Shown here piece by piece: positions 9,160-18,787 of a stretch of DNA of 64,000 nt. Numbering within the stretch: the first letter of the stretch is position 1; each line of letters starts with the position of its first letter. The stretch comes from UBA2779 sp965232165. Its GTDB lineage: Bacteria; Spirochaetota; Spirochaetia; DSM-2461. The translations under genes and the position numbers were made by a program. The stretch lies in assembly GCA_965232165.1 (NCBI GenBank), contig CBDDOY010000002.1, positions 682,001 through 746,000 on the forward strand. Direction: 5' to 3'. The notes under the pieces are model-generated. The model searched no databases, was not told the DNA's origin, and worked only from the letters and a program-made list of their open reading frames with translations.

Positions 9160-11412
9160 ATGCTAAATCGAGCGAATAGAGACCTGAAGACAGTCCCGGA
9201 CAAATGGGAATCCATCATTGCAGCCGCCGGGTTCTGCCTGCTGGCCCTTGCCGTTTTGCTGGACAAATATGTACTAGGCTGGAAGGCCGCCGCGACATTG
9301 GCGGTGGAGTTTGTTATTCTGTTCCTTCTGGCCAATCAGTTTCGCCGGAGAATTCTGGCAGAGAAGCGGTTCGTTCTGCTGCTTTTCGTCGTTGTTTCAT
9401 TGGGATTGTATCTGTATCTGTATCGGAAATTCAGGCTTTGGGGGAATCCTGATTACATCAAATTGATGTATGTCATATTAAGCCAGATTCCCGCATTTCT
9501 CGTGCTGGCGCTCTACTCTGTATCAGATGTTTTTGCCCCTCGATTGGAACCGAATTACCTCAATAATAAGAAGCGTTTTGATCGCCTTGCATTGTTCGGC
9601 CTTCTGCTGGCCGGCGGGCTGGTCTTTCTCTTCTCGCCTATCACCATCCATGTCTCAGATCCTGGCTCACTTCCATTTTCTCTCCTTCCGCTGCTGCTGT
9701 GGCATCTCTTCTATCTGCTGATATTCTGCGTCTTTGGCTATGGATTCTATAGACTCTCATCCGCCGCCCTTCGAGGGATCATTGCTCCGGCTTTCGCTGT
9801 TATGGCCATAATTGCATGGGTTTATACATACCTGCTGCCGGGAGACTATGGTGTCCTGGATGTCGCTATTTTTTCTCACCCCGGGCATCTGATCGGATTC
9901 GACAGGCTCTACGGGGCTTCAGAAAAACTGCTGCAGTTAGGGGAAATTGCAGCGATGGGATTGGCTGCCGCCGGTCTGTTCCTGCTTGTTAATCTTGTCA
10001 GGCACTTGCTGCCGGTTCTTGTCATACTGCTTCTGATGACCCTGGGACAGACAAGCGCAAATATTATTTCGGCTCCAGAGGCATGGTCGGCGGGAAGCGG
10101 AAAGAAGTCGGCATTTCTACCGGACAATTCCGCCGTGACATTCAGGCTGTCACGAAAGGGCAACGTCCTGCTGATCATGATGGATATGTTCACCGGCGGC
10201 TTCATCCCGGAAATATTTGAAGAGCACCCGGAGCTTCGGGTCAGTTATGACGGGTTCGTCTGGTATCCGAATACCATTGCAATGGGGACCGCCACATTTG
10301 TCGGGCTGCCTGGTATACTCGGCGGGAAAGAGTTTGCTCCTGAAAATGTGAATGCGAATCCGGGTATCCCCATGCTGGACCGGCTTTCTGATGCATACGG
10401 AGTCTACTCCCAGGCGTTCAATTCTGAGGGCTACGATTCAGTTTATGTCCATCCCGTGTATTTCAATCTGGAGGCAGAGGCACAAGAACGCAATATCACG
10501 GTGGTCCAGCCTGAATCCTTCGCCGAGTATTGGCTGAACAACGATGAGGAAGCCGCGAACTTGAGTCTGCAGCTCAGCTCCGGGGAATATGCACGTCTCT
10601 TCTCTGTCGTCGGATTCTTCAAGGCCAGCCCTTATTTCCTCAGACCCTATATTTATACCCAGGGACGCTGGCTGAATTTCAATCGAGGTGATCTGGAAAT
10701 CAGGAATGCGGTAAACAGCCTCGCCTTTCTGACGATGCTCACCGAAATTGGAACTGTGGATAATGGAAAACCGACATTTAAATATATCGGAAATGAACTC
10801 ACCCATGTTCCATGGGCTATAGACGAAGATCTCAGGCTTTCAATGGACGCAGGCGGAGGCCGGCAGTATTTCCCCGAGTATGACTTCCTGCTGATAGACA
10901 AAGACCGGCCTTATCGTTCGTCGGTTCGCGCCCTCATGGAACTGGCGGAGTATTTCAATTGGATGCGCCGACAGGGTATCTGGGACGTGACAAAAATCGT
11001 CATCGTGTCCGATCACGGCTACTACGGACCGTCTCCGATGTGGCCGGAAATGCCTGTATTAAGGGCAGTTGACGGTACAGGCATTGAGGGCTCTGCTGCA
11101 TATCATGCACTGCTGATGGTGAAGGACTACGGCTCCGAAGGTGAATTGCGCAGAGACAACAGACTGATGAGTACCGCCGACACGGCGAACATTGTACTCT
11201 CCGGACTGGGCGGGAAGGAACGCCTCGCCGCCGATCTCACCAGAAGAGCGGCGGATCCCGAACGGGAAGTTGTCACAACTCTGACTCCGGTCCCGCCGGA
11301 AGAACATGCAAGAGACGCCTACATAATCAATTACCAGTTCGTCGTTTCCGGAGATCCGGCCGATCCGTCGAACTGGCGCCAGGTTATTCCCGAACCTCAA
11401 AGAACCCGGTAG
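9160..11412 (+). CDS. Membrane-anchored alkaline phosphatase superfamily enzyme (sulfatase / phosphoryl-transferase-like)
   Basis: A 750-residue protein. Residues about 18-300 hold some eight hydrophobic segments; the rest is a large outside domain of the alkaline phosphatase superfamily. Visible metal or active-site candidates are D342 (IMMDMF), T377 or T379 in the NTIAMGTATF segment where the nucleophile is expected, H549 (ELTHVPW), D618-H619 (VSDHGYYG) and H649 (YHALL). A Thr instead of a Cys/Ser nucleophile suggests a phosphoethanolamine or glycerol-phosphate transferase-like reaction and not sulfate removal; this is an inference. It is likely to act on surface glycolipid or polysaccharide, since it meets two polysaccharide genes tail to tail (16-bp overlap with the glycosyltransferase). 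ATG 9160 follows GGCATGAATAG with a weak ribosome site. Confidence 0.72.
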   Translation: MLNRANRDLKTVPDKWESIIAAAGFCLLALAVLLDKYVLGWKAAATLAVEFVILFLLANQFRRRILAEKRFVLLLFVVVSLGLYLYLYRKFRLWGNPDYIKLMYVILSQIPAFLVLALYSVSDVFAPRLEPNYLNNKKRFDRLALFGLLLAGGLVFLFSPITIHVSDPGSLPFSLLPLLLWHLFYLLIFCVFGYGFYRLSSAALRGIIAPAFAVMAIIAWVYTYLLPGDYGVLDVAIFSHPGHLIGFDRLYGASEKLLQLGEIAAMGLAAAGLFLLVNLVRHLLPVLVILLLMTLGQTSANIISAPEAWSAGSGKKSAFLPDNSAVTFRLSRKGNVLLIMMDMFTGGFIPEIFEEHPELRVSYDGFVWYPNTIAMGTATFVGLPGILGGKEFAPENVNANPGIPMLDRLSDAYGVYSQAFNSEGYDSVYVHPVYFNLEAEAQERNITVVQPESFAEYWLNNDEEAANLSLQLSSGEYARLFSVVGFFKASPYFLRPYIYTQGRWLNFNRGDLEIRNAVNSLAFLTMLTEIGTVDNGKPTFKYIGNELTHVPWAIDEDLRLSMDAGGGRQYFPEYDFLLIDKDRPYRSSVRALMELAEYFNWMRRQGIWDVTKIVIVSDHGYYGPSPMWPEMPVLRAVDGTGIEGSAAYHALLMVKDYGSEGELRRDNRLMSTADTANIVLSGLGGKERLAADLTRRAADPEREVVTTLTPVPPEEHARDAYIINYQFVVSGDPADPSNWRQVIPEPQRTR

Positions 11413-12539
11413 CTTCGTTCTTCCTTTTCATTCATGGCTCCAATAATGAAATCTCTGAGCTTGGCGAGAAATTTGCTTCTGTCGAATAACTCGGCATGTT
11501 TTCTGATAACATCGCTGTCCCAATTGATTGATTCCAATCGCCGGATTCCTTTTACCAGAGAGTCCACCGTCTGTTCTTCGAAAAACACACCGGTTTTACC
11601 TGGAATCACCGAATCAAGAGCACCGCCCTTACCATAGGCAACAACCGGACGCCCGCATGCCTGGGTTTCTACAGGTGTGATGCCGAAGTCTTCGAAACCC
11701 GGGAACAGAAATGCACGGCACTGTCGATAGTAATCCCGAATCTCCTCATCAGAAATCCTCCCGGTGAATTGGATATTCGGACCGGACATTTTTTTCAGTT
11801 CCTTTTCCTGGGGGCCGCTGCCGACAACTACGAGTTTCCGGCCCATTTCGTTACAGGCCCTGATCGCCAGATCGATCCGTTTATACGGTACGAATCGGGA
11901 GAGTATCAGATAATAGCCGTTATGATTTTCCGGATCGGCCTTCGGTGCAAAGAAATCTGTCGATACCGGCGGATGGAGAACCGCGGCGTCGCGGCGATAG
12001 GTTTTATGAATTCGTGACGCCACTTCTCTGGAATTCGCCAGAAAGCGGTCCACCCGCTGTCCTGAAAGGGCATCCCATTGCCGGATTCCGGGCATCTGTC
12101 TCCTCATGCCCAGCCTCGTCAAAAATCCCGCTTCCGCCAGGTATTCAGGATAAAGATCCCAGGCATAACGCATCGGAGTATGAACGTAACTGATATGCAG
12201 AGTGGATGCCGACGTCAGCACCCCCTTGGCGCAGGAAGAAGAACTGGAGAGTACAAGATCGTATCCGCTTAAATCGAACTCTTCGAATGCACGAGGCATC
12301 AGCGACAGCGTTTTCCGGTAAAACTTCGTAGAGCCGGGAATTCTCTGTATAAAAGAAGTCCGAACCCGTTCTTTGGGGAATGCATGTCCGATGGACTTCT
12401 CATCATAAACGGCTGTGAAGATCGGCGCTTCAGGAAAGAGTCTTGAGAATTCCTCAATAACCCGTTCTGCTCCTCCATAGGAGACCAGCCAGTCATGGAC
12501 CAGAGCGACCTTCAAACCGGAAAGACTTTCAATAGGCAT
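11397..12539 (-). CDS. GT4-family glycosyltransferase
   Basis: A 380-residue protein with the two-Rossmann GT-B plan. The N-terminal domain begins KVALVHDWLVSYGGAERV, a classic GT4 start with a glycine loop. The C-terminal domain has the donor site FPGFEDFGITPVETQACG, with the E-x7-E pattern, and SRFVPYKRID before it. Known: GT4 enzymes transfer sugars with retention from nucleotide sugars in the cytoplasm. It is translated after the sugar-phosphate transferase gene, with an 11-bp overlap, so the two likely form one operon building a surface polysaccharide. The acceptor and sugar cannot be told from sequence. The gene is intact. Confidence 0.88.
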   Translation of the reverse strand: MPIESLSGLKVALVHDWLVSYGGAERVIEEFSRLFPEAPIFTAVYDEKSIGHAFPKERVRTSFIQRIPGSTKFYRKTLSLMPRAFEEFDLSGYDLVLSSSSSCAKGVLTSASTLHISYVHTPMRYAWDLYPEYLAEAGFLTRLGMRRQMPGIRQWDALSGQRVDRFLANSREVASRIHKTYRRDAAVLHPPVSTDFFAPKADPENHNGYYLILSRFVPYKRIDLAIRACNEMGRKLVVVGSGPQEKELKKMSGPNIQFTGRISDEEIRDYYRQCRAFLFPGFEDFGITPVETQACGRPVVAYGKGGALDSVIPGKTGVFFEEQTVDSLVKGIRRLESINWDSDVIRKHAELFDRSKFLAKLRDFIIGAMNEKEERSYRVL

Positions 12540-13917
12540 TGGGGTTTACGAATCCTTTCAGAATTGTCAGAAACAGTATCTTAAAATCCAGCCAGATCGT
12601 CCAATTCTGTATGTAATAGAGGTCGAATTCAATACGCTTCTCAAGACTGGTATCCCCCCTCCAGCCGTTCACCTGGGCCCATCCGGTAAGGCCGGACTTC
12701 ATTTTGTGGCGCAGCATGTACGCAGGAATCTCATCCTTGAACTTATCGATAAACACCGGACGCTCCGGCCTGGGCCCCACCAGGCTCATATCCCCTTTGA
12801 GAATATTCCAGAATTGCGGGAGTTCATCCAAGGATGTTTTTCTCAGAAAATAACCGATCGCTGTCGTTCGATTGTCGTTTTTACTGGTCCATACAGCCCC
12901 TGATTCTTTCTCAGCATCGGCAGTCATCGAACGGAATTTCCACATGATAAAAGAATAACCGTCTTTCGATATGCGTTCCTGGCCGTAAAATACCGGTCCA
13001 CGGGAGCTGATTTTGATGGCCAAAGCGATCAGCATCATCAAGGGCGAAAGCATCGCCAGGGCCAACACCCCTCCCAGGACATCAATCAGCCGTTTCGCGA
13101 TGGTCTCCACCATCGTCAGGTGGTGGTCGTTTATTTTTACCATTGGAAGGCCGTGGAAGGACTCGATTGTATACCCGATGAAAGAATGTTCAATTTCCGG
13201 CAAAATCCAGACCGGAATAACTGTCTTGTTGAAATGGGCAAGGCTCTCACTCTGCCGAGGATATTCCCCCACATCATAGCCGATAATCAGAGCGTCGGGC
13301 GCACCCTCACTGCGCCCGGTGGGTATATGATCCAGTGAGCCTAACTCGGTGATGCCCAAGAGAGATGCTTTCCCTCTGGAATCGAGCCATCCGGTGATAC
13401 GAAGCCCGAGTTCCGGCGCCTCAATCAGTTTCTTCGCATATTCCAGAATGGGGTCATTGGAACCGATCAGTATGACATGTTTGAGATTTTTACCCTTGCG
13501 CCGACGATTAAACAGTATGGACTTGATTATCATGCGGCCGGCCAGAGAGCATGTAACAACCATAAGGGTGTAGATAATCAGCATGATTCTTGATAATCGT
13601 GAAGGATTCAACAAATAGAGAAGGACGATTACCGTTGATATGGACTGAAAATGGGACTTCACCACTGAAAATATTTCCCTGTGCCAGGAGAAATATCTCT
13701 GGGATGTGTAAAGATTATTATGTGAGAAATAAAGATGGGTGAGAATACCGACAATCAGGCCCATGGCCAAGATTTCAAAGTCTATACTCTGTGAGCCTTT
13801 GATCATGGCATGAAATCGCAGGAAATAGGCCGCAGACCAGCAGCAAAGGACGATGATCAAATCAACCATCCTGTAGCTCAGCATTGCATTATCACGTCGA
13901 CGTAACGGCAACTTCAT
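12529..13917 (-). CDS. Undecaprenyl-phosphate sugar phosphotransferase (WcaJ/WbaP-like)
   Basis: A 462-residue protein from ATG 13917, which has AGGA six bases upstream; a longer open frame to 14205 reads through unrelated sequence. The N-terminal third has four to five hydrophobic segments. A middle CoA-binding-like domain follows (KHVILIGSNDPI). The C-terminal bacterial sugar transferase domain begins KRLIDVLGGVLAL and contains MWKFRSM, KTSLDELPQ and the VGPRPE motif. Known: these enzymes move a hexose-1-phosphate from UDP-sugar onto undecaprenyl phosphate at the inner membrane, the first step of an exopolysaccharide or O-antigen unit. It overlaps the GT4 gene by 11 bp. Confidence 0.9.
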   Translation of the reverse strand: MKLPLRRRDNAMLSYRMVDLIIVLCCWSAAYFLRFHAMIKGSQSIDFEILAMGLIVGILTHLYFSHNNLYTSQRYFSWHREIFSVVKSHFQSISTVIVLLYLLNPSRLSRIMLIIYTLMVVTCSLAGRMIIKSILFNRRRKGKNLKHVILIGSNDPILEYAKKLIEAPELGLRITGWLDSRGKASLLGITELGSLDHIPTGRSEGAPDALIIGYDVGEYPRQSESLAHFNKTVIPVWILPEIEHSFIGYTIESFHGLPMVKINDHHLTMVETIAKRLIDVLGGVLALAMLSPLMMLIALAIKISSRGPVFYGQERISKDGYSFIMWKFRSMTADAEKESGAVWTSKNDNRTTAIGYFLRKTSLDELPQFWNILKGDMSLVGPRPERPVFIDKFKDEIPAYMLRHKMKSGLTGWAQVNGWRGDTSLEKRIEFDLYYIQNWTIWLDFKILFLTILKGFVNPNAY

Positions 13918-13921
13918 ATTC

Positions 13922-15043
13922 CTAATAAAAAAACGAGCTGGTGATTGAAATTCCCAGCCTTCCGAGAATATCGACCGACTCAAAGCGTTTCGGAGCGATA
14001 CCAGACGAACCCCGGACTGCGAGGCGGGGAAGATCGTCCAGATACGGCGCCAAAGCAAATCGGACACCGATGCTGAAGTCTCTGAATACATCGAAACTTT
14101 CGCTGCTGCAGGCGGTACCGATGTCGATAAACGGATGGCCCAGTGCGTCCCAGACATTTTCAGACCGCCTGAACTGAAATGCCGGACTGGCATTAATAAC
14201 GGCACAGGGATAACCGCTCATCACGTTGTCCTTAAGGGCGCCTCTAAAAAACCCATTTAGTTCTTGACTCGATCTTTTCCGCCGCTACTGCGTTGTCAAA
14301 ATACTCAACTAAGCTTAAGCTACGCCCTTAGCTTTTGCCGCCTTGTATCGACAAAAAATTTCTTCGTCAATTTCCTAAAGCTGTTTTTTAGAGGCGCCCT
14401 TAACACTCCGAAGTGCCCCGGCAACTCTGCGAGATCCGCCCCGCCGGAACAATGCACCGGCTCGTGTACAGTAGCTGAACCTCTTCCAGAACGATTTGTC
14501 ATAAGAGGCGCTGGCATCAATGCTGCTGAAGAAGAAATCACCCCATCTCCCGCGCCGAGCCGGTATCCGTTTGAAATGCCGGTACTGAACCCGCCGCTGA
14601 AATTTTCTGTCCAATCCACCCGCCCAGCCGAAACCGTGATAAGCCGAACGCATAGGGCTGTTCGAATTTCGGTCCGAGATTTCCACTGTAACCTTAACGG
14701 AGTTTTGTGCCGAGTCCCGCCGAATGATAGGAAAAGTTAGACTTTCTGTCAAGGGGATGAATTCTGAATTCTGAGTTCTGCGATGTTCCGGTGTTATCTC
14801 ATTTTGATCGAGGACGGCTTTGCCGCGCTCCAGCCTGTCGGCATGCAGAGGAGGAGTCAAACCCTTCTGCCCGCTTAGCGCGTTACGGCACGCCGCCGCA
14901 TCATGCCAACGCACAGCCTGCAGCAGCCGGCCGTCCCGAAACGGTACGGACCGCTCCCCTTCCACCCGAAAAGAAGACACTGCAAACCAGGCGCCCGCCG
15001 CCGCGCTGGAAGGCTCGAACGGCCTGCTGAAGGCTTTGGGCAT
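13922..15043 (-). pseudogene. Probable outer-membrane protein gene split by a family A repeat
   Basis: The coding pieces 14400-15043 and 13922-14235 are in the same frame. The family A copy 3 plus one TTAA is 168 bp, a multiple of three, but carries a stop. Taking it out joins ALRSVK directly to DNVMSGYP in frame. The C-terminal piece ends in alternating hydrophobic residues and a final aromatic (SITSSFFY), like a beta-barrel end; this is inference. The upstream part lacks a convincing start, and the IS1182 copy 1 begins 113 bp further upstream, so the N-terminus may have been cut off as well. It lies just ahead of the sugar transferase and may have served polysaccharide export. No family was recognised. 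Confidence 0.5.
14236..14399. mobile_element. Family A MITE-like repeat, copy 3
   Basis: 164 bp with near-perfect ends GGGCGCCTCTAAAAAAC and GTTTTTTAGAGGCGCCC. TTAA is duplicated at 14232-14235 and 14400-14403. It sits inside a reading frame on the - strand, which rejoins on removal. Confidence 0.92.
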
Positions 15044-15155
15044 GGCCTTCCTGTCCCGGACAATGACTGTCCGCCGATTGCGGGAACTCCATGAATCCTG
15101 TATAGGGTTCCTCCATTTACCACCCGAATGACAGCCATAGCACCGCCCAAAAATC

Positions 15156-16853
15156 GGGGCTGTGTCAGAAACTGCTTAAAAACCGAATAGAAATCTTTTC
15201 ACTTGAATTTTCTCGCATCCTTCAATATTTTCAGTATTGGTCCGATAATTCGCCCACCTAGCAAAAATTCCGCCAAAACAAGCTATAAATGAGCAAACAA
15301 ATGAATACAAGCTAACAACAAGAGTATTTAAGGGCCTTAATACCCCTACAGTACCCATCTTACGCAGGTTATACGCAAGCATATACAGATAAGACTCTGC
15401 TTGCACATTCTCCAGCCCTCGCAAGCTGAAATGTGTAAATTTCTGGTTATGTTTCATGTCTCCAAATACACTTTCAACCTCATTAGCTCGGCGAGAATAT
15501 AATCTCCGGCCTGTATTCGTTTCCAGCAGTTTTCTCGCTCTTTTCTGCTGATGTCGATAATGTCGATTTACTTCAAGCCTTTTGTGTTCTTTATCTCTTC
15601 CTATACAGTACAATTTGTTAGGACATATACCACAAAATTCACAAATATATACACTGGCATTAAAGTGTAATAGTTCATCTTCTTTCCGCATCTTATAGCC
15701 AGCTGGACAATGAATCTCGCCAGAATCATCCATTTTGAATTTGAAATGCTTATACCGGGATTTCATCGAATTTTTATTTTCTGCCCAATATCCAGGATAT
15801 TTTATGTAGGCCTCCATGCCATTATATTCAAGATAGTCATAATTGTTTCTATAACCATAACCCGCATCGGCTATTATATTTTGTGGATTGGCAATTCCAA
15901 GCTCAGCCCGCCTTTCTACATGTTCCCGAAAGACCTTGCCGTCATTGGCATTCTGATGAACGGTTACTCCAGTTACAAATCCATCCTGGGTGCCGACTTG
16001 TAAATTATACGCCGGAAGTATTTCATCGTTCTTCATCTTCATAAAAGTCGCATCTTCGTCTGTTTTGCTGTATGAGCTGCGTTCTCTCAATGTTTCTTGC
16101 TGTTTTTCGTATTTAGCTATTTTGGATGATTCCTCTTTCAATTTTTTGGCCAGACTCTTCTTTTTCCTCTGGATTGGCCTTGAATCCGTATCCTCATCTA
16201 TACTCTCTTTAACCTTCTCTGCCGAAGCATTGAGTGCTTCAGGGTCGGCATCCAGCGGGATCTCCACATCATTGAGCTGGCTGGCTTCATTGATTATTTC
16301 TGATGCCCTCTGATGAGCCAGTTCCTTGTATCGCTCACTGTTCTTTTTCCAGACCGCCTTGAATTTGTTCGCATCAGCTTTCACTTTCGTGCCATCGACA
16401 AAATAATCTTCTTCTTTAATGTATCCTTCTTCCAACAGTATTAGAGCGACTTCGGCAAAAACTTCTCCCAGAATCTCTTTGAAATACTTTCCCCGAAATC
16501 GATTAATCGTAATAAAATCTGGACGCTGGAATGCACAAATCCACATAAAGTTGATATCCCTTTTAACCGCTTTCTCCAGTTTGCGGCAGGAGTATATCCC
16601 TTGGGTATAGCCGTAGAGCAGAAGTTTCATCATCATACATGGATCATAGGGTGGATAGCCGCGCTCCCCCTTAAAAGGTTTGCACAGAATCCTGCGGTCT
16701 AGCTGATCAACAACCCGGCTGACAACTCTGACGGAATCGTCTTGGTCTATCAATTCGCTCAGGCTTGGAGGTAGTAGCAATTGTTGATTCATTTCGTAGG
16801 GTCGGAACTTCATGTGTTCAGTTTACTGTGTAATTTGTTTCTGACACAGCCCC
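15156..16853 (-). mobile_element. IS1182-type insertion sequence, copy 1
   Basis: Bounded by GGGGCTGTGTCAGAAA on the left and TTTCTGACACAGCCCC on the right, a perfect 16-bp terminal inverted repeat; 1,698 bp with one transposase gene. No clear target duplication is visible. It is almost identical to copy 2 at 20306-22003 and in the same orientation. Confidence 0.93.
15176..16813 (-). CDS. IS1182-family transposase, copy 1
   Basis: A 545-residue DDE transposase. It begins MKFRPYEMNQQLLLPPSL, the usual start of IS1182 proteins, followed by the DUF772-type domain (YPPYDPCMMMKLLLYGY). Catalytic region: DYFVDGTKVKADANK supplies the first Asp, IIADAGYGYRNNYDY the second, and RRANEVESVFGDMKHNQ the Glu. 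A cysteine cluster (CEFCGICPNKLYC) lies between. It fills almost the whole element and is intact. It differs from copy 2 at only four residues noticed (S/T near 27, Y/C near 53, F/S and M/I in the middle), so the copies are recent. Confidence 0.95.
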   Translation of the reverse strand: MKFRPYEMNQQLLLPPSLSELIDQDDSVRVVSRVVDQLDRRILCKPFKGERGYPPYDPCMMMKLLLYGYTQGIYSCRKLEKAVKRDINFMWICAFQRPDFITINRFRGKYFKEILGEVFAEVALILLEEGYIKEEDYFVDGTKVKADANKFKAVWKKNSERYKELAHQRASEIINEASQLNDVEIPLDADPEALNASAEKVKESIDEDTDSRPIQRKKKSLAKKLKEESSKIAKYEKQQETLRERSSYSKTDEDATFMKMKNDEILPAYNLQVGTQDGFVTGVTVHQNANDGKVFREHVERRAELGIANPQNIIADAGYGYRNNYDYLEYNGMEAYIKYPGYWAENKNSMKSRYKHFKFKMDDSGEIHCPAGYKMRKEDELLHFNASVYICEFCGICPNKLYCIGRDKEHKRLEVNRHYRHQQKRARKLLETNTGRRLYSRRANEVESVFGDMKHNQKFTHFSLRGLENVQAESYLYMLAYNLRKMGTVGVLRPLNTLVVSLYSFVCSFIACFGGIFARWANYRTNTENIEGCEKIQVKRFLFGF

Positions 16854-16969
16854 GCACCTGCCCCGCCGTTCCAGCCCCTCCAGCCGTTTCGGCCTCATCC
16901 TTCGGCCTTTTCGGCTGTTTCGGCTGGAACGGCATCCTCCTTCTCCGACTGTCGTGCTGCCGGATGCTT

Positions 16970-18787
16970 TCAAAACTCACGCCGAACAAGCCGGAAACCC
17001 AGGTTGCCGTAGCTATTGCCCGGGCTATTGCCGTCGCGGTTGGCCGAACGCAGGCCCCTGGCGCTACTGAGCCAACTGCCGCCGCGATAAACACGGTACG
17101 AGCCCGAAGCGGGCCCCCCGGGATCGCTCTGACTCCCCGAAGAATAAGACCCATACCAGTCCCAGCACCACTCCCACACGTTCCCGCTCATGTCATAGAG
17201 GCCCAGCTCGTTGGGGGCCTTCCTTCCCACAGGCCGGGTTTTGCCCCCGCTGTTATCATCATACCAGGCCACTTCTCCGGGACTGTGCCCTCCCGCATAT
17301 TTATAGCCATTGGAGGAATTCCCCCCACGGGCCGCATACTCCCATTCGACCTCCGTGGGCAGGCGGTACCCGTTTGCGCTCCAGTCCGCACCCACGTTGC
17401 TCCCGTTTATCCGGTACACCGGTTTCAGGCCTTCTTTCTCACTTCGCCAATTCGCATACTCCACTGCTCCATACCACGTCACTTCTATCACTGGACAGCC
17501 GATGCTGTCCGCATACCCCGAACCGGAGAATCTGAACCGCGTCCCGTTATGGCTGAAAGCCACATCATCATCGTCCATGTCTATTACCTCATTGCCGTTC
17601 AATCTCCCGGCGGCGGACACCCCTGCTCCGTTCAGAAACTCTAGATACTGCCCGTGCGTCACCTCGTACCTGCTCATATAGAAGGAACTCACCCTCACCT
17701 CATGCTGAGTTTCGTCATCATCCCGCCCTGATTCGCTTGGAGGCGAGCCCATCCTGAAGCGGCCCCCCTCCACACGAACAAAGTTTTCCGGCGCTTCAGG
17801 CCGTTCCACCCAGGAAAAGGCCACGCTGACGGCGCGGTCCTGGCGCACGGTTACCCGCTTCCTCTCGGTTTGGCCGCCGTAGCGCATCTCCAGATCATGC
17901 GCTCCGACGGGGATGTTGCCCAGGGCGGCGCTGGACCCGGCTGGCACCCGCCCAACGGACTTGCCGTTCAGATAGAGCGCTCCGGCGGTGCGGGTCGATA
18001 CCTCCAGGGAGCCGTAGCTCTGCTTGACGGCAAAGCCGATGTCCGGGGCCTCGGGCGCCGCCGCGCCGGAACGGCCGGCCAGGTACACATCGGATAAAAG
18101 CTGGCTGTACTCGCCGGGACTCTGCTTCCCGCCGGATATGGAGAGCACTTCGGAGCGGGTGCGCTGCAGCACCTGGTTTAGACTCCAGCCAGGCCGGGTG
18201 AGGTATTTCAGCAGTGTGGGTGTGAAGAGTCCGTCGCTCGCCGATTCCCCCGCATCGGCCGCGTACACGACCAGACTGTTGCGCGGCGGCTTTATCCGGG
18301 CTAATCCCCGTTCGCCTCCTCTCCCAAATGGGTTGTTCCGGCAGGCATCCAGTATGATTACACTGGTATCGGGGCTGGAGGATTCAATCGCCGCCGTTAC
18401 TTCTGATACGCTGATGCCGCGGGTTCTTGCCCGTATTTCGTTAGGGATGTCCGTTTCCGTAGGCAGCAGATAGTTTTCTCCATTGACCTGCACACCGTGC
18501 CCGCCGTAGTGAAACAGGGCTATCCCGCCTCTCTCTCTTACATCGTTCTCGAACATCTCAAACAAAGAATAAAAGCGATCCTGATTCTGTACGTTGTAGG
18601 CCCGGATAACCTTAAAACCTATGCTCTCCAGCGCGTCCGCCATCTGCCGGGCTTCCGGCACCGGTTTCGAAAGCGGGAGGAAATCATTCTTATAGGCTCC
18701 GTTGCCTATAACCAGGGCGGTTTTATTCTGGGCTGAGAGTGCGGCTGCTGCTAAGATGAGTATACTCATTAAAACGGCTTTCTTCAC
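16970..18787 (-). CDS. Secreted caspase-like protein with PEGA-like and FGE/C-type-lectin domains
   Basis: A 605-residue protein, GTG start at 18787 with AAAGGAG ten bases upstream. Order: signal peptide (about 1-20, ending ALSAQ); caspase (peptidase C14) domain, about 22-245, with the catalytic His in FHYGGHGVQ and the catalytic Cys in ILDACRNNPFG; a PEGA-like beta domain, about 250-335; then a formylglycine-generating-enzyme-like domain from VRVEGGRFRMGSP to the end (LPTEVEWEYAARGG, DMSGNVWEWCWDW, YRVYRGGSW). Known: FGE-type lectin folds bind ligands and are frequent targets of diversity-generating retroelements, such as TvpA of Treponema denticola. The last 30 codons look like such a variable region (see 16994-17071). 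It sits alone between two IS1182 copies. Inference: a cell-surface or periplasmic protease with a variable binding head. Confidence 0.85.
   Translation of the reverse strand: MKKAVLMSILILAAAALSAQNKTALVIGNGAYKNDFLPLSKPVPEARQMADALESIGFKVIRAYNVQNQDRFYSLFEMFENDVRERGGIALFHYGGHGVQVNGENYLLPTETDIPNEIRARTRGISVSEVTAAIESSSPDTSVIILDACRNNPFGRGGERGLARIKPPRNSLVVYAADAGESASDGLFTPTLLKYLTRPGWSLNQVLQRTRSEVLSISGGKQSPGEYSQLLSDVYLAGRSGAAAPEAPDIGFAVKQSYGSLEVSTRTAGALYLNGKSVGRVPAGSSAALGNIPVGAHDLEMRYGGQTERKRVTVRQDRAVSVAFSWVERPEAPENFVRVEGGRFRMGSPPSESGRDDDETQHEVRVSSFYMSRYEVTHGQYLEFLNGAGVSAAGRLNGNEVIDMDDDDVAFSHNGTRFRFSGSGYADSIGCPVIEVTWYGAVEYANWRSEKEGLKPVYRINGSNVGADWSANGYRLPTEVEWEYAARGGNSSNGYKYAGGHSPGEVAWYDDNSGGKTRPVGRKAPNELGLYDMSGNVWEWCWDWYGSYSSGSQSDPGGPASGSYRVYRGGSWLSSARGLRSANRDGNSPGNSYGNLGFRLVRREF
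16994..17071 (-). other. DGR variable-region-like segment in the FGE domain
   Basis: Between the fixed codons for GGSW and FRLVR, codons read CTC AGT AGC ... GAC GGC AAT AGC ... GGC AAT AGC TAC GGC AAC. Each of these can arise from AAC or AAT by changing only the adenines, which is the mark of DGR mutagenesis. Fixed non-A codons (CTG CGT TCG GCC, CCG GGC, CTG GGT TTC) lie between them. No template repeat was found in the window. This is inference from codon pattern. Confidence 0.5.

Noticed and set aside
14264..14740. + strand frame reading through family A copy 3
   Set aside because: It is the translation of the repeat; similar text (LSLSYALSFCRLVS) appears wherever the repeat lies in this direction.
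15150..16860. Target duplication around the IS1182 copies
   Set aside because: The flanks (AAAAATC / GCACCTG and CACCCGG / GCCGCAT) do not match within a copy or between copies, so a classic composite transposition cannot be shown.
16781..17644. Long + strand frame of 287 codons opposite the caspase/FGE gene
   Set aside because: Pro/Ala/Ile-rich text without motifs, antisense to a protein with clear domains. It is a shadow frame.
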